Shown: positions 1 through 7,912 of the stretch, in pieces
Layout: each line of letters starts with the position of its first letter
Position numbering within the stretch: position 1 is the stretch's first letter
Assembly: GCA_963703085.1 (NCBI GenBank)
Contig: OY969789.1
Coordinates: 3,038,001-3,102,000, forward strand
Length of the DNA: 64,000 nucleotides
Reading direction: 5' to 3'
Source of the DNA: DATAEG01 sp963703085
GTDB taxonomy: Bacteria > Actinomycetota > Actinomycetes > Mycobacteriales > Jatrophihabitantaceae
Made by a program: the position numbers and the translations under genes
Notes under the pieces: generated by a model
The model's input: the letters and a program-made list of their open reading frames with translations, nothing else
What the model was told of the DNA's origin: nothing
Databases searched by the model: none

Positions 1-806
1 TGCTCGCACACCTCACCGATCTCGGTCTGTGACAGCAGCACGATGTCGGTCGCCGGCTTGCCGATGGCGACCGCCGCGCCACCCAAGGCGCCGGCCAGTT
101 CGGCGATCACGGTTCGTTCGGCATGCCAGACCCCGTCGGGCACGGCCAGGTCCAGCTCCGCGGCGAACGCGGCCAGCAGGTCAAGCCCGTGCGGATGGAC
201 ACCGCCCAGCGTGCCGGCGGCGCCGCCGTACTGCACCGGCAACCCGGCCCGCACTCCGGCGATCCGGGCCTCGGCCCGATCCAGGCCCGAGCCCCACACC
301 GCGGCGAGTGCGCCGAAGGTCGTGGGCTCGGCCTGCTGCAGCAGGGTGCGCCCGGCCATCACGGTGGTGCGGTGGATCCGGGCCAGCTCTGCTGCGGCGT
401 CCGCGCCGCCGCGCAGCTCGGCGAGGATGACGGCCAATGCCCGGCGGGTGATCACCATCGAGGCGGTGTCCAGGATGTCCTGACTGGTGGCACCGAGATG
501 GACAGCTCGGCTTGCCTGGTCATCGGCGCGCTCGGCCACCGCGGCGCGCAGCATCTCAACCAGAGGAATGACCGGATTGCCACCGCCGACCGCGGCCGCT
601 CCCAAGGTCGCCGGATCGGTCGCCGCCACCTCCGCACATGCGGCGCCGATCCGTTCGACCGAGCCGGCGTCGAGCAGGCCGACGTGCCAGGCCGCACGAG
701 CCAGTGCCGCCTCCACCTCGCACAACGTCGCGACCCAGGCGCGGTCGTCGCTCACCGCGTCGACGGCGACGGCGCCGAAGAGTGGATCGAACAGCGGGCT
801 GCTCAC
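1..806 (-). CDS. pcaB: 3-carboxy-cis,cis-muconate cycloisomerase, 3' end outside window
   Basis: This is the N-terminal part of the fumarase/aspartase-superfamily cycloisomerase that acts after protocatechuate ring cleavage in the beta-ketoadipate pathway. Reading leftwards from a GTG at 806, the frame is open to the window edge (about 268 residues). It begins SSPLFDPLFG and contains HLGATSQDILDTA, the PcaB/adenylosuccinate-lyase type signature near residue 100, and a PVQYGGAAGTLGG stretch. The start lies 13 bp after the pcaG stop, so the gene closes the visible part of a pobA-pcaFHG-pcaB operon. The family is usually 350-450 residues, so roughly the last third is missing from the window. Family assignment is firm; the choice of GTG is inferred from its position and the absence of an ATG. 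Confidence 0.9.
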   Translation of the reverse strand, partial: MSSPLFDPLFGAVAVDAVSDDRAWVATLCEVEAALARAAWHVGLLDAGSVERIGAACAEVAATDPATLGAAAVGGGNPVIPLVEMLRAAVAERADDQASRAVHLGATSQDILDTASMVITRRALAVILAELRGGADAAAELARIHRTTVMAGRTLLQQAEPTTFGALAAVWGSGLDRAEARIAGVRAGLPVQYGGAAGTLGGVHPHGLDLLAAFAAELDLAVPDGVWHAERTVIAELAGALGGAAVAIGKPATDIVLLSQTEIGEVCE

Positions 807-819
807 GGCGCTCAGCGTC

Positions 820-1386
820 TCAGACCTGGAAGAAGGGAGTCTCGGGCGCACCCTGCAGCCGGATGTCGAAGCGTAACGAGCCGTCCTGCTCGGCGACGGC
901 GACGAGCAGCGCGCGCTGCTCGTGCGGCAATGAGCTCAGTACCGGGTCGGCATCGTTCGCAGCGGTTTCGTCGGGGAAGTAGATCCGCGTGACGAGCCGG
1001 TTCAGCAGTCCGCGGGCGAACACCGATACGTCCAGATGCGGGGCCTCGGTGCGGCCGTCCTCGGCAGGCAGTGCGCCCGGCTTCACCGTCCGGATCCAGA
1101 ACCGCCCGTCGGCGTCGGTGGCCGAGCGGCCGAAACCGCGGAAGCCGGATCGCACCTCGCCACGCGGGTCGTCGTGATGGGCGAAGCGTCCGTGCGGGTC
1201 GGCCTGCCACGTCTCGACGAGCCCGTCCGGCACGGGATCGCCGTTGCCGTCGGTGAGCCGCCCGGCGATGACGACCGCCCCCGCTGTCCCGGCCGGCACC
1301 ACGTCCGACCCGTCGTCCCACGGCAGCACGATGGACAGGAACGGGCCGACCGTCTGGGACGGGGTCGTGCCCAGCGGGTCAGTCAT
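820..1386 (-). CDS. pcaG: protocatechuate 3,4-dioxygenase alpha subunit
   Basis: Alpha subunit of the intradiol dioxygenase that opens protocatechuate to beta-carboxymuconate in the cytoplasm. The 188-residue protein begins MTDPLGTTPSQTVGPF, typical of PcaG, and has the intradiol core (VIAGRLTDGNGDPVPDGLVETWQ, then RFWIRTVKPG, then PHLDVSVFARGLLNRLVTRIYF). The HIH iron ligand pair found in the beta subunit reads HLDVS here, as expected for the non-catalytic chain. Its ATG overlaps the end of pcaH by 8 bp, so translation is probably coupled and gives a 1:1 subunit ratio. Length matches the family. Confidence 0.95.
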   Translation of the reverse strand: MTDPLGTTPSQTVGPFLSIVLPWDDGSDVVPAGTAGAVVIAGRLTDGNGDPVPDGLVETWQADPHGRFAHHDDPRGEVRSGFRGFGRSATDADGRFWIRTVKPGALPAEDGRTEAPHLDVSVFARGLLNRLVTRIYFPDETAANDADPVLSSLPHEQRALLVAVAEQDGSLRFDIRLQGAPETPFFQV

Positions 1387-2110
1387 CGTCCGGCTCGCTC
1401 TCGAACGGGGTCTGCTCCCGGCCGCGCAACACGATGTCCCACCGGAAGCCGAGCGCCCAGGTGTCGGTGGTGACCTCGTGGTCGTAGGCCGAGACGAGCC
1501 GGCCGCGAGCCTGCTCGTCCGGCACCGAATTGAAGATCGGGTCCTGGAAGAACAACGGGTCGTCCGGGAAGTACATCTGGGTCACCAGCCGCTGGGTGAA
1601 CGCGGCGCCGAACACCGAGAAGTGGATGTGCGCCGGGCGCCAGGCGTTGGGGTGGTTCTGCCAGGGGTATGCGCCGGGCTTGATGGTGGTGAACCGGTAC
1701 TGCCCGGTCGAGTCGGTGACTGTGCGTCCCAGTCCGTCGAAGTGCGGATCGAGGGGCGCCGGCCACTGGTCGACGACATGGCGGTAGCGACCGCCGGCAT
1801 TCGCCTGCCACACCTCCAGTAGCGCGTCGGGCACCGGCCTGCCGCCGGAGTCGAGCAACCGACCGTGCACGATGATCCGCTGCCCCACCGCCTCACCACC
1901 GGCGTACTGGGTCAGATCGTCCTCTCCCGGTCCGACCCGCTCTGCGCCGAATACCGGACCGGTGATCTCGGTGAGCCGCTGCGGCAGTAGGCGCAGCTCC
2001 TGGTGCGGATGCCGCAGCGCGGTACTGCGGTACGCCGGTGAATCGTGTGGCGGGTGCGTGCCCGGCAGTTCCGGCCGGTAGCTGGGCAGGTGCAGTTTCG
2101 TCCCGGTCAC
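1379..2110 (-). CDS. pcaH: protocatechuate 3,4-dioxygenase beta subunit
   Basis: Catalytic beta subunit of protocatechuate 3,4-dioxygenase, 243 residues. The non-haem Fe(III) ligands of the family are visible: a Tyr in GGRYRH, a Tyr in GAYPW, and the two His of AHIHF. The N-terminal PcaH-specific extension (YRSTALRHPHQELRLLPQ) precedes the intradiol domain. The gene sits 24 bp after pcaF and overlaps pcaG by 8 bp, so the two dioxygenase subunits are co-translated from the same minus-strand operon. With PobA upstream, it makes 4-hydroxybenzoate a likely growth substrate. Confidence 0.96.
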   Translation of the reverse strand: MTGTKLHLPSYRPELPGTHPPHDSPAYRSTALRHPHQELRLLPQRLTEITGPVFGAERVGPGEDDLTQYAGGEAVGQRIIVHGRLLDSGGRPVPDALLEVWQANAGGRYRHVVDQWPAPLDPHFDGLGRTVTDSTGQYRFTTIKPGAYPWQNHPNAWRPAHIHFSVFGAAFTQRLVTQMYFPDDPLFFQDPIFNSVPDEQARGRLVSAYDHEVTTDTWALGFRWDIVLRGREQTPFESEPDDD

Positions 2111-2134
2111 CAGTCCTCCTCAGCAGCGCGGATG

Positions 2135-3316
2135 TCAGCAACCCTCCAGCACGACGGCCAGACCCTGGCCGACGCCGATGCAGATGGCGGCCACTCCGTA
2201 GCCACCGCCGCGGGCATGCAGCTGGTGGGCGAGGTGCCCGACGATGCGCGCGCCGGACGCACCGAGCGGATGGCCGATGGCGATCGCCCCGCCGTGCACG
2301 TTGACGATCGACGGGTCGAGCTCGGGCCAGTCGGCCAGGCACGCCAGTGACTGTGCCGCGAACGCCTCGTTCAGCTCGACCATAGCCAGGTCACTCCAGC
2401 CGATGCCGGCGCGGCGCAGCGCGAGGTTCGCGGCTTCCACCGGGCCGATGCCGAAGTACTGCGGGTCCACCGCTGCCACACCACGCGACACGATGCGGGC
2501 CAGGGGCTGCGTGCCGGTCGTGGAAATCCCGGCGTCGTCGCCGACCAGCAGGGCGGCCGCTCCGTCGTTGAGCGGTGACGCGTTGCCTGCCGTGACCGTG
2601 CCGTCCGACCGGAACGCGGGTTTCAGCTTCGCGAGCGTCTCGACGGTGGAGTCGGGCCGGATGCATTCGTCGCGGGGCAGGCCGATCCCTGGCACCGCGA
2701 CCACCTCGGCGGAAAATGCACCGGCATCCCACGCGGCCGCGGCCTTGTGGTGACTGCTGACCGCGAAGGCGTCCTGCTCCTCGCGCCCGATGCCGTACTT
2801 CTCGGCGAGCAGTTCGGTTGCCTCGCCGAGCGACACCGTCCAGTCGGCTGGCATCTGCGGGTTCACCATCCGCCAGCCCAGCGTTGTGGAGTGCAGGGTC
2901 TCCGGACCGGCCGGGTAACCGCGCGACGGCTTGAGCAGCACCCACGGCGCGCGGCTCATCGACTCGACCCCGCCGGCCACCGCCACCGATACATCGCCTA
3001 CCGCCACGGCGCGGTTCGCCTCGATCAGCGCCTCCAGGCCCGAGCCGCACAGCCGGTTCACCGTCACCCCCGGGACCGAGGTGGGCAACCCGGCCAGCAG
3101 TGCGGCCATCCGGGCCACATCGCGGTTGTCCTCGCCGGCGGCGTTGGCGTCACCGAAGAAGACGTCGTCGATGCGGCCCGGATCCAGCGCTGGGCTGCGC
3201 TGCACCACGCTGCGCACCACGTGCGCGGCGAGGTCGTCCGGCCGGACCCCGGCCAGTGCACCGCCGAAGCGCCCGATCGGGGTGCGTACCGCGTCGAGGA
3301 TGTAGGTATCGCTCAC
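2135..3316 (-). CDS. pcaF: beta-ketoadipyl-CoA thiolase
   Basis: Thiolase of 393 residues that splits beta-ketoadipyl-CoA into succinyl-CoA and acetyl-CoA, the last step of the beta-ketoadipate route. Visible motifs are the nucleophilic Cys90 in VNRLCGSG, the His in HGGAIAIGHPLGASGARI, and the C-terminal acid/base Cys in CIGVGQG. The N-terminus YILDAVRTPIGRFGGAL is typical of PcaF/PaaJ. A plain acetyl-CoA acetyltransferase is possible by sequence alone, but the position between pobA (13 bp upstream) and pcaH strongly favours PcaF. It shares the operon on the minus strand. Confidence 0.92.
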   Translation of the reverse strand: MSDTYILDAVRTPIGRFGGALAGVRPDDLAAHVVRSVVQRSPALDPGRIDDVFFGDANAAGEDNRDVARMAALLAGLPTSVPGVTVNRLCGSGLEALIEANRAVAVGDVSVAVAGGVESMSRAPWVLLKPSRGYPAGPETLHSTTLGWRMVNPQMPADWTVSLGEATELLAEKYGIGREEQDAFAVSSHHKAAAAWDAGAFSAEVVAVPGIGLPRDECIRPDSTVETLAKLKPAFRSDGTVTAGNASPLNDGAAALLVGDDAGISTTGTQPLARIVSRGVAAVDPQYFGIGPVEAANLALRRAGIGWSDLAMVELNEAFAAQSLACLADWPELDPSIVNVHGGAIAIGHPLGASGARIVGHLAHQLHARGGGYGVAAICIGVGQGLAVVLEGC

Positions 3317-3329
3317 TGTCTGCCTCTCG

Positions 3330-4529
3330 TCATCGGTAGCTCCACCCCGTCCGGTAGGGCAACCCGGTGTAATTCTCCGCCAATGACGTCGCCATTGCCC
3401 GTGACGAAACCACGTATTCCAGCTGCGCCAGCGCGAGCCTGTCGGTGAAGGCGTCGCCGGCCGGGTCTACGTGCAGCATGGAGGTCATCCACCAGGAGAA
3501 GTGGGTGGCTCGCCACACCCGCCAGGAGACTTCCCTGGTGTAGCTGTGCAGCAGGTCCGTCCGGCCGTGCGCGTAGTAGCCACCGAGTGCGTGTGACAGC
3601 ACCCGCACGTCGGCGACCGCCAGGTTCATCCCCTTGGCGCCCGTCGGCGGGACGATGTGCGCGGCGTCGCCGGCCAGGAACAGCCGGCCGTATTGCATCG
3701 GGTCGGCGACGAAGCTGCGCATCGGAGTGATGCTCTTCTCCAGCACCGGGCCGTCGGCCAAGGTGAACCCATCGTCGGTGCTCATCCGGGTGCGCAGTTC
3801 CGACCAGATCCGTTGCTCCGGCCAGGCAGCCAGTTCCTCGTCGGCCGGCACCTGCAGGTACAGCCGGGTGACGGTAGGGGAGCGCATCGAGTGCAGCGCG
3901 AAGCCGCGCTCGTGCCGGGTATAGATCAGCTCATGTGACGACGGCGGCGCCTCGGCCAGGATGCCGAGCCAGCCGAATGGGTAGTCCCGTTGATAGATCA
4001 CCAGGTCAGGGATCTGGTCACGGCTCACGCCGTGGAAGCCGTCGGCGCCCACGACGAAGTCACAGTCCAGGACCGCCGCCACCCCGTTCTCGACGAATTC
4101 GAGGCGCGGCCTTTCGGTGTCCAGGGCAGCGAGAGTCACGTCGGCGACGGAGAACCTGATGTCCCCGCCGTCGTCGAGCCGTGCCGCGATCAGGTCCTTC
4201 ACCACCTCCTGCTGCGGATACACGGTGATCCACCGGTCGACCAGCTCGGCGAAGTCGATGCGGTGCGCCCGCCGGGCGAAGCGGAGTTCGGTGCCCTGAT
4301 GCGGCATCCCCGCTGCGTCCATCCGTGCGCCGACCCCTGCTTCGCGCAGCGTCTCGGCGGTGCCGTGCTCCAGGACCCCGGCCCGCACCCGGTGCTCCAC
4401 GTAGTCGCGGTCCCGACGCTCGATGACAACTGATTCGATCCCTTGCAGGTGCAGTAGCTGGGAGAGCAGCAGTCCGGCCGGCCCCGCCCCGACTATTCCT
4501 ACCTGTGTGCGGCCTACCTGTGTGCGCAC
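3330..4529 (-). CDS. pobA: 4-hydroxybenzoate 3-monooxygenase
   Basis: FAD-dependent aromatic hydroxylase that converts 4-hydroxybenzoate to protocatechuate using NAD(P)H and O2. From the GTG at 4529 it has 399 residues, close to the usual 390-395. Motifs are GAGPAG (ADP-binding) near residue 15, VGADGFHGVSR (the DG motif), and GDAAHIVPPTGAKGMNLA near residue 290. An ATG 267 bp further upstream is in frame, but it would add a non-homologous 89-residue leader. The first codons lie in a 15-bp tandem duplication (4498-4512 and 4513-4527) that gives the repeated RTQVG at the N-terminus. It is the first gene of the pob-pca operon. A regulator gene lies divergently about 400 bp away. Confidence 0.93.
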   Translation of the reverse strand: MRTQVGRTQVGIVGAGPAGLLLSQLLHLQGIESVVIERRDRDYVEHRVRAGVLEHGTAETLREAGVGARMDAAGMPHQGTELRFARRAHRIDFAELVDRWITVYPQQEVVKDLIAARLDDGGDIRFSVADVTLAALDTERPRLEFVENGVAAVLDCDFVVGADGFHGVSRDQIPDLVIYQRDYPFGWLGILAEAPPSSHELIYTRHERGFALHSMRSPTVTRLYLQVPADEELAAWPEQRIWSELRTRMSTDDGFTLADGPVLEKSITPMRSFVADPMQYGRLFLAGDAAHIVPPTGAKGMNLAVADVRVLSHALGGYYAHGRTDLLHSYTREVSWRVWRATHFSWWMTSMLHVDPAGDAFTDRLALAQLEYVVSSRAMATSLAENYTGLPYRTGWSYR

Positions 4530-4630
4530 CCTGCCCCCTTGGTCTTCGTGGAGTGTGGAACATCCCGGCCGGCAGGGCCAAGCCTCGGCCGTCCTCGGAG
4601 AAGCTCTGGTCAGAGCACAAGAACTCTTTA

Positions 4631-4669
4631 ACAAGAGAACTTGCACAATATCTCTTGTGGAAGTACGGT
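4631..4669 (+). promoter_or_regulatory. inverted repeat overlapping a leaderless-type promoter
   Basis: ACAAGAGA (4631-4638) and TCTCTTGT (4651-4658) form perfect 8-bp arms with a 12-bp spacer. Between and beyond the arms is a promoter-like TTGCAC (4641-4646), 17 bp, TACGGT (4664-4669), ending 6 bp before the ATG of the small gene at 4676. That arrangement suggests a leaderless transcript whose promoter is covered by an operator. The site lies between divergent pobA and the HTH regulator, so it could serve either side. The regulator that binds it is not known. Confidence 0.5.
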
Positions 4670-4675
4670 GGTGCC

Positions 4676-4882
4676 ATGGCATCCACCACCCAGCAGCTGA
4701 GCATCCCGACCCAGTCCCGGTCCACTGGGCCGGCTCCCCGGCCGTCCTGGTGGGCTCGACTTGCCCGTAGCTTCCGGTCCACCGGCCCGATGACAACCGA
4801 TCGGCGTGCCGTCCGCCGCGAAGCTGACCGGCTGCGCCGGGCGCAATACCGGCGCGCTACCACCCGCGGGCTGGGGATGTAG
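4676..4882 (+). CDS. small basic hypothetical protein
   Basis: A 68-residue reading frame starting MASTTQQLSIP, rich in Ser/Thr in the first half and Arg in the second (RRAVRREADRLRRAQYRRATTRG). No domain is recognised. Support comes from the promoter-like elements positioned 6 bp before the ATG and the adjacent perfect inverted repeat. It precedes the winged-helix regulator by about 40 bp and may be co-transcribed with it. The frame stays open upstream to 4505, but only the ATG at 4676 fits the promoter. It may not be a real gene: high-GC DNA throws up such frames by chance. Confidence 0.35.
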   Translation: MASTTQQLSIPTQSRSTGPAPRPSWWARLARSFRSTGPMTTDRRAVRREADRLRRAQYRRATTRGLGM

Positions 4883-4923
4883 CAAGCTGACCCCATGAGT
4901 CAGCACTTCACATTCCGCCGCAC

Positions 4924-5481
4924 ATGAGCAAGCCGATCCGCGAGGTCACCGACGCAAAGGTGCTCTCCGCGCTGTCGCACCCGTTACGGGGCAGGCTGCT
5001 GGACATCCTGAAGGTGGACGGGCCGGCCACGGCGAGCACTCTCGCTGAGCGCACCGATCAGGCGGTCGGGAATATCAGCCACCACCTCAAGGTGCTGGCG
5101 CAGTGCGAGCTGATCGCCGAGGCGCCGGAGCTGGCGAAGGATCGACGGGAACGCTGGTGGCGCACCGTGCCGGCCCGGATCCGCTGGAGCAGCTCGACTT
5201 TCGCCAACGACGCCAGCGCGGAGGCGGTGGCCAGAGCCGCGAGCTCGCGCAGCTTGGAGAAGCACTTCGAACTTGCCCGTGCTGCGCTGCTGGCCGACGA
5301 CGAGGACGATCAGTCTTTCGCGACAGACACCTGGCTGCGGATGACCCCGGATGAGCTCATGCAGCTGTCCGAGCAGATCGTCGAAGTCGTGCACCAGTGG
5401 GCGGACCGCAAGATCCCCGACGACGGCAAAGAGCGCCACCCGACGTACTTCTTCGCGCACGGATTCCCGGCGCAGCCCTAA
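4924..5481 (+). CDS. winged-helix (ArsR/HTH_20-type) transcriptional regulator
   Basis: A 185-residue protein with an N-terminal winged helix: DAKVLSALSHPLRGRLLDIL, then ATASTLAERTDQAVGNISHHLKVL (recognition helix), then an RWWRTVP wing, at residues 8-85. The C-terminal half (TDTWLRMTPDELMQLSEQIVEVVHQWA) is the helical region common in HTH_20 regulators with unknown ligands. It is divergent from the pobA operon and might control it, though PobR/PcaR regulators are usually of other families, so this is only positional. A 10-codon frame MSQHFTFRRT (4895-4927) ends in an ATGA overlap with this start and could couple translation. Confidence 0.85.
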   Translation: MSKPIREVTDAKVLSALSHPLRGRLLDILKVDGPATASTLAERTDQAVGNISHHLKVLAQCELIAEAPELAKDRRERWWRTVPARIRWSSSTFANDASAEAVARAASSRSLEKHFELARAALLADDEDDQSFATDTWLRMTPDELMQLSEQIVEVVHQWADRKIPDDGKERHPTYFFAHGFPAQP

Positions 5482-6248
5482 GCGGCCAGCTGCAGGGTCT
5501 GCAGGGCAGCGGCATGCAATGCCTGTCCGTAGCTCGCGCCATGGCCGGCCGCATGGACTGCCAGCGGGTGCAGCTGGTGCACCGGCACCCGGTCCCGCCA
5601 GCCGGCCCGCAGCGGCAGGCGCGCCGCATAGGCCGCCAGGATGTCGCTCAGGAAGGGGCAGCCGAAGAGATCCAGCATGGCCAGATCGGTCTCCCGGTGC
5701 CCGCCATGGGCAGCGGGATCGATGATCACGACGCCCTCCGCCGTCCAGAACACATTGCCCGACCAGAGGTCGCCGTGCAGCCGCGCGGGCGGCTCGTCGT
5801 CGTCGAACGTGCCGGCCGAGACCACAACGCAGGCGCGTTCGATGTCCTGTCGCTGCCGAGTCGACACGGTGCCGGCATCCACCGCGATCCGTAGAAACGG
5901 TTGGACCCGCTCGGCGATGTAGAACTCGCCCCACCGGGCGTGTGGGGTGCTCGGCATGGGTCTGCTGCCGATGAACAGCTGACCGGTGAAACCGGGTGGC
6001 GGACTGCCGAACGCAGCCGCTCCGGCAGCGTGCATCGTCGCGAGCTCGGAGCCGAACGAGCGTGCTGCGGCCACCGTCGGCCGCGCTGCGACGAGCCGCT
6101 GCAGATCGATGTGTGCGGAGTCCACGTCGAGCACCTCCACCGTGTGCGCGCCGCCCTCAGCGAGCCAGCGCAGACCGGCCGCCTCCGCGGGATAGAAGTC
6201 CGGGTGCGGTGCCGGTCGTTGCTTGCGGAATACCGTGGGCGCGCTCAC
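5478..6248 (-). CDS. fructosamine kinase family protein
   Basis: A 256-residue (from GTG 6248, SAPTVFRKQR) member of the fructosamine/ketosamine-3-kinase family, which phosphorylates glycated amines as a protein-repair or salvage step. The kinase-like signatures are RLHGDLWSGNVFW (catalytic loop) and IDPAAHGGHRETDLAMLDLFG (metal-binding Asp). Upstream in-frame codons to 6326 lack similarity, so the GTG start is preferred. The stop codon overlaps that of the convergent regulator gene (5478-5481), leaving no room for a terminator between them. The substrate cannot be told from sequence. Confidence 0.85.
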   Translation of the reverse strand: MSAPTVFRKQRPAPHPDFYPAEAAGLRWLAEGGAHTVEVLDVDSAHIDLQRLVAARPTVAAARSFGSELATMHAAGAAAFGSPPPGFTGQLFIGSRPMPSTPHARWGEFYIAERVQPFLRIAVDAGTVSTRQRQDIERACVVVSAGTFDDDEPPARLHGDLWSGNVFWTAEGVVIIDPAAHGGHRETDLAMLDLFGCPFLSDILAAYAARLPLRAGWRDRVPVHQLHPLAVHAAGHGASYGQALHAAALQTLQLAA

Positions 6249-6380
6249 CGACCCAGAGTAGGTTCCCCGGTCACGCGACCCGTCTTGCGGTGAGGGAGTG
6301 AGGGCACCGCTCGCCGTCGCCGCCACAGCGGCGGCTCTTAGCTCGGCCGACGGCCACCTCGCGCCTCTTCGCCGGCTGAC

Positions 6381-7181
6381 TCAATCCGCTGCGGCACCGG
6401 CTGCCGCGAGCACGTCGTGCAGCGTGGCGAAGATGCCGGGTGTCGCCGTGATCGCCAGCGCCTCGCTCTCCGGCGCCCCGTGCAGCCCGCCGACCAGGGC
6501 GCCGGCCTCACGCGCAATCAACGCACCGGCCGCGTGGTCCCACGGGTTCAGGCCGCGTTCGTAGTGCGCGTCCAGCCGGCCGCAGGCGACGTTGCACAGG
6601 TCGATGGCGGCGCTGCCGGCGCGCCTGATGTCACGCACCCGCACGATCACCTGCTGCAGCGTGCGCACCTGGGCGGCTCGACGAGCCGCCGCGTATCCGA
6701 ACCCGGTGGCCACCAGCGACTGAGCGAGATCCTGCTGTGCGCTCACCGCGATCGGCCGACCATCCAACTGCGCCCCGGCGCCGCTGCTGGCGGTCCAGGT
6801 CTGCCCGTCGGCCGGGTTGTGCACGACCCCCGCAACCGTCCGACCATCGACCTGCGCTGCGATCGACACGGCGTACTGAGCCAGGTCGTAGAGGTAGTTC
6901 ACCGTGCCGTCGATCGGGTCGACGACCCAGGTGACGCCGCTGGTGCCGGACGTGCCGCCACCTTCCTCGCCCAGCATGGCGTCGTCCGGCCGGGCCCCGA
7001 GCAAGCGGGCCCGGATCAGCCGTTCCGATTCTCGGTCTGCCTCGGTGACGACGTCGGTGGCGGTTGTCTTCGTCCCGGCCAGCGCGACGCCGGCCCGCCG
7101 CCGGGTCAGAATCAGTTCGCCCGCTTCGCGCGCCGTCGTTTCGGCCAGGTATAGCAGGGCGCCGGCGTCGGGCTCGCTCAT
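6381..7181 (-). CDS. inositol monophosphatase family protein
   Basis: A 266-residue Mg-dependent phosphatase of the IMPase/SuhB family. Metal-binding motifs are GEEGGGTSGTSG followed by WVVDPIDGTVNYLYD (residues about 75-100) and NPWDHAAGALIAREAGALV near residue 215. It probably dephosphorylates inositol-1-phosphate or a related sugar phosphate; some actinobacterial members act on histidinol phosphate, and nothing here separates these. The ATG at 7181 overlaps the stop of the upstream L7/L12-like gene by 4 bp (ATGA), so the two are translationally coupled. Confidence 0.88.
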   Translation of the reverse strand: MSEPDAGALLYLAETTAREAGELILTRRRAGVALAGTKTTATDVVTEADRESERLIRARLLGARPDDAMLGEEGGGTSGTSGVTWVVDPIDGTVNYLYDLAQYAVSIAAQVDGRTVAGVVHNPADGQTWTASSGAGAQLDGRPIAVSAQQDLAQSLVATGFGYAAARRAAQVRTLQQVIVRVRDIRRAGSAAIDLCNVACGRLDAHYERGLNPWDHAAGALIAREAGALVGGLHGAPESEALAITATPGIFATLHDVLAAAGAAAD

Positions 7182-7624
7182 CGCAGGGCTTCGACGAAGG
7201 TCTTGGCCTCGGCGAGGCCCATGCCGGTCTGCAGACGGACGTACTTGATGGCGTGGATGGGCCCTTGGCTGTCGCGAATCTGTCGCGCCGCGGTGGCGAG
7301 ATCGGCGGCAGGGGGCGCCGAGGACGTCGCCGCTGCCGGCGCAGCAGCGGGGTAGCCGATCGTGCGAGCAGCGCCGGACTCGATCGCCTCGACCAGTTCC
7401 TTGGCCTGCTTGAGCCCCATCGAGCGCGCCATCCGTACTTCCTTCACCGCCTGGATCTTCTTGCCTTGACGCAGCAACGTCTGCACCCGCTCGGCCAGAT
7501 CGGCCGGCGCGGCCGGCGGTAGCGGGGCAACGCCGTCGTTGTCGGCCCGGTTCACGGCCTGGCCGACTGCGATGCCGATAACGAGCAGCACCACCAGGAT
7601 CCCGGCCACCCAGTACCAGAGCAC
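7178..7624 (-). CDS. membrane-anchored protein with two ribosomal L7/L12 C-terminal-like domains
   Basis: A 148-residue protein from a GTG start. Residues 3-24 (WYWVAGILVVLLVIGIAVGQA) form one membrane helix. Two copies of the L7/L12 C-terminal fold follow: QGKKIQAVKEVRMARSMGLKQAKELVEAIE (about 53-84) and QGPIHAIKYVRLQTGMGLAEAKTFVEAL (about 118-147), each with the Gly-Leu-x-x-Ala-Lys signature. They are separated by an Ala/Pro linker. It is not a ribosomal stalk protein because it lacks the N-terminal dimerisation domain and is membrane-tethered. It is coupled to the IMPase gene by a 4-bp overlap. Function unknown. Confidence 0.8.
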   Translation of the reverse strand: MLWYWVAGILVVLLVIGIAVGQAVNRADNDGVAPLPPAAPADLAERVQTLLRQGKKIQAVKEVRMARSMGLKQAKELVEAIESGAARTIGYPAAAPAAATSSAPPAADLATAARQIRDSQGPIHAIKYVRLQTGMGLAEAKTFVEALR

Positions 7625-7730
7625 CCGCCGACGCTACCAACGAGCAGGCAGCTGCCGATCTGGTACCTGACCTGGCTCAACCGGCATCGCAAGAAACCAC
7701 GGTCCCGCCGACCGTAAGTCCTTGGCGGTT

Positions 7731-7803
7731 GCGTCCGTGCCGAGCTTGCGAGGCCGGCGCGATAAGAAGAGCGGGGCGTCCGTGCCGAGCTGCGAGCCGG
7801 CGC
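7731..7803. repeat. pair of imperfect direct repeats
   Basis: Two copies of a 28-30 bp sequence (7731-7760 and 7776-7803), each GCGTCCGTGCCGAGC followed by TGCGAG and CCGGCGC, differ only by two single-base gaps. They lie in the 290-bp intergenic space between the divergent L7/L12-like and DUF3145 genes, which otherwise shows no gene. They could be operator half-sites or a small dispersed repeat. Confidence 0.5.
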
Positions 7804-7912
7804 CAGGGCAGAGTGGCGCAGCGGGCCTCATGGGTCACAATGACCACGTTGGTCACACCTGCTGGGGATCGGCTGCGCTGGGGAAGGCGAAGCCGAACAG
7901 TGGAGGTGTGTC

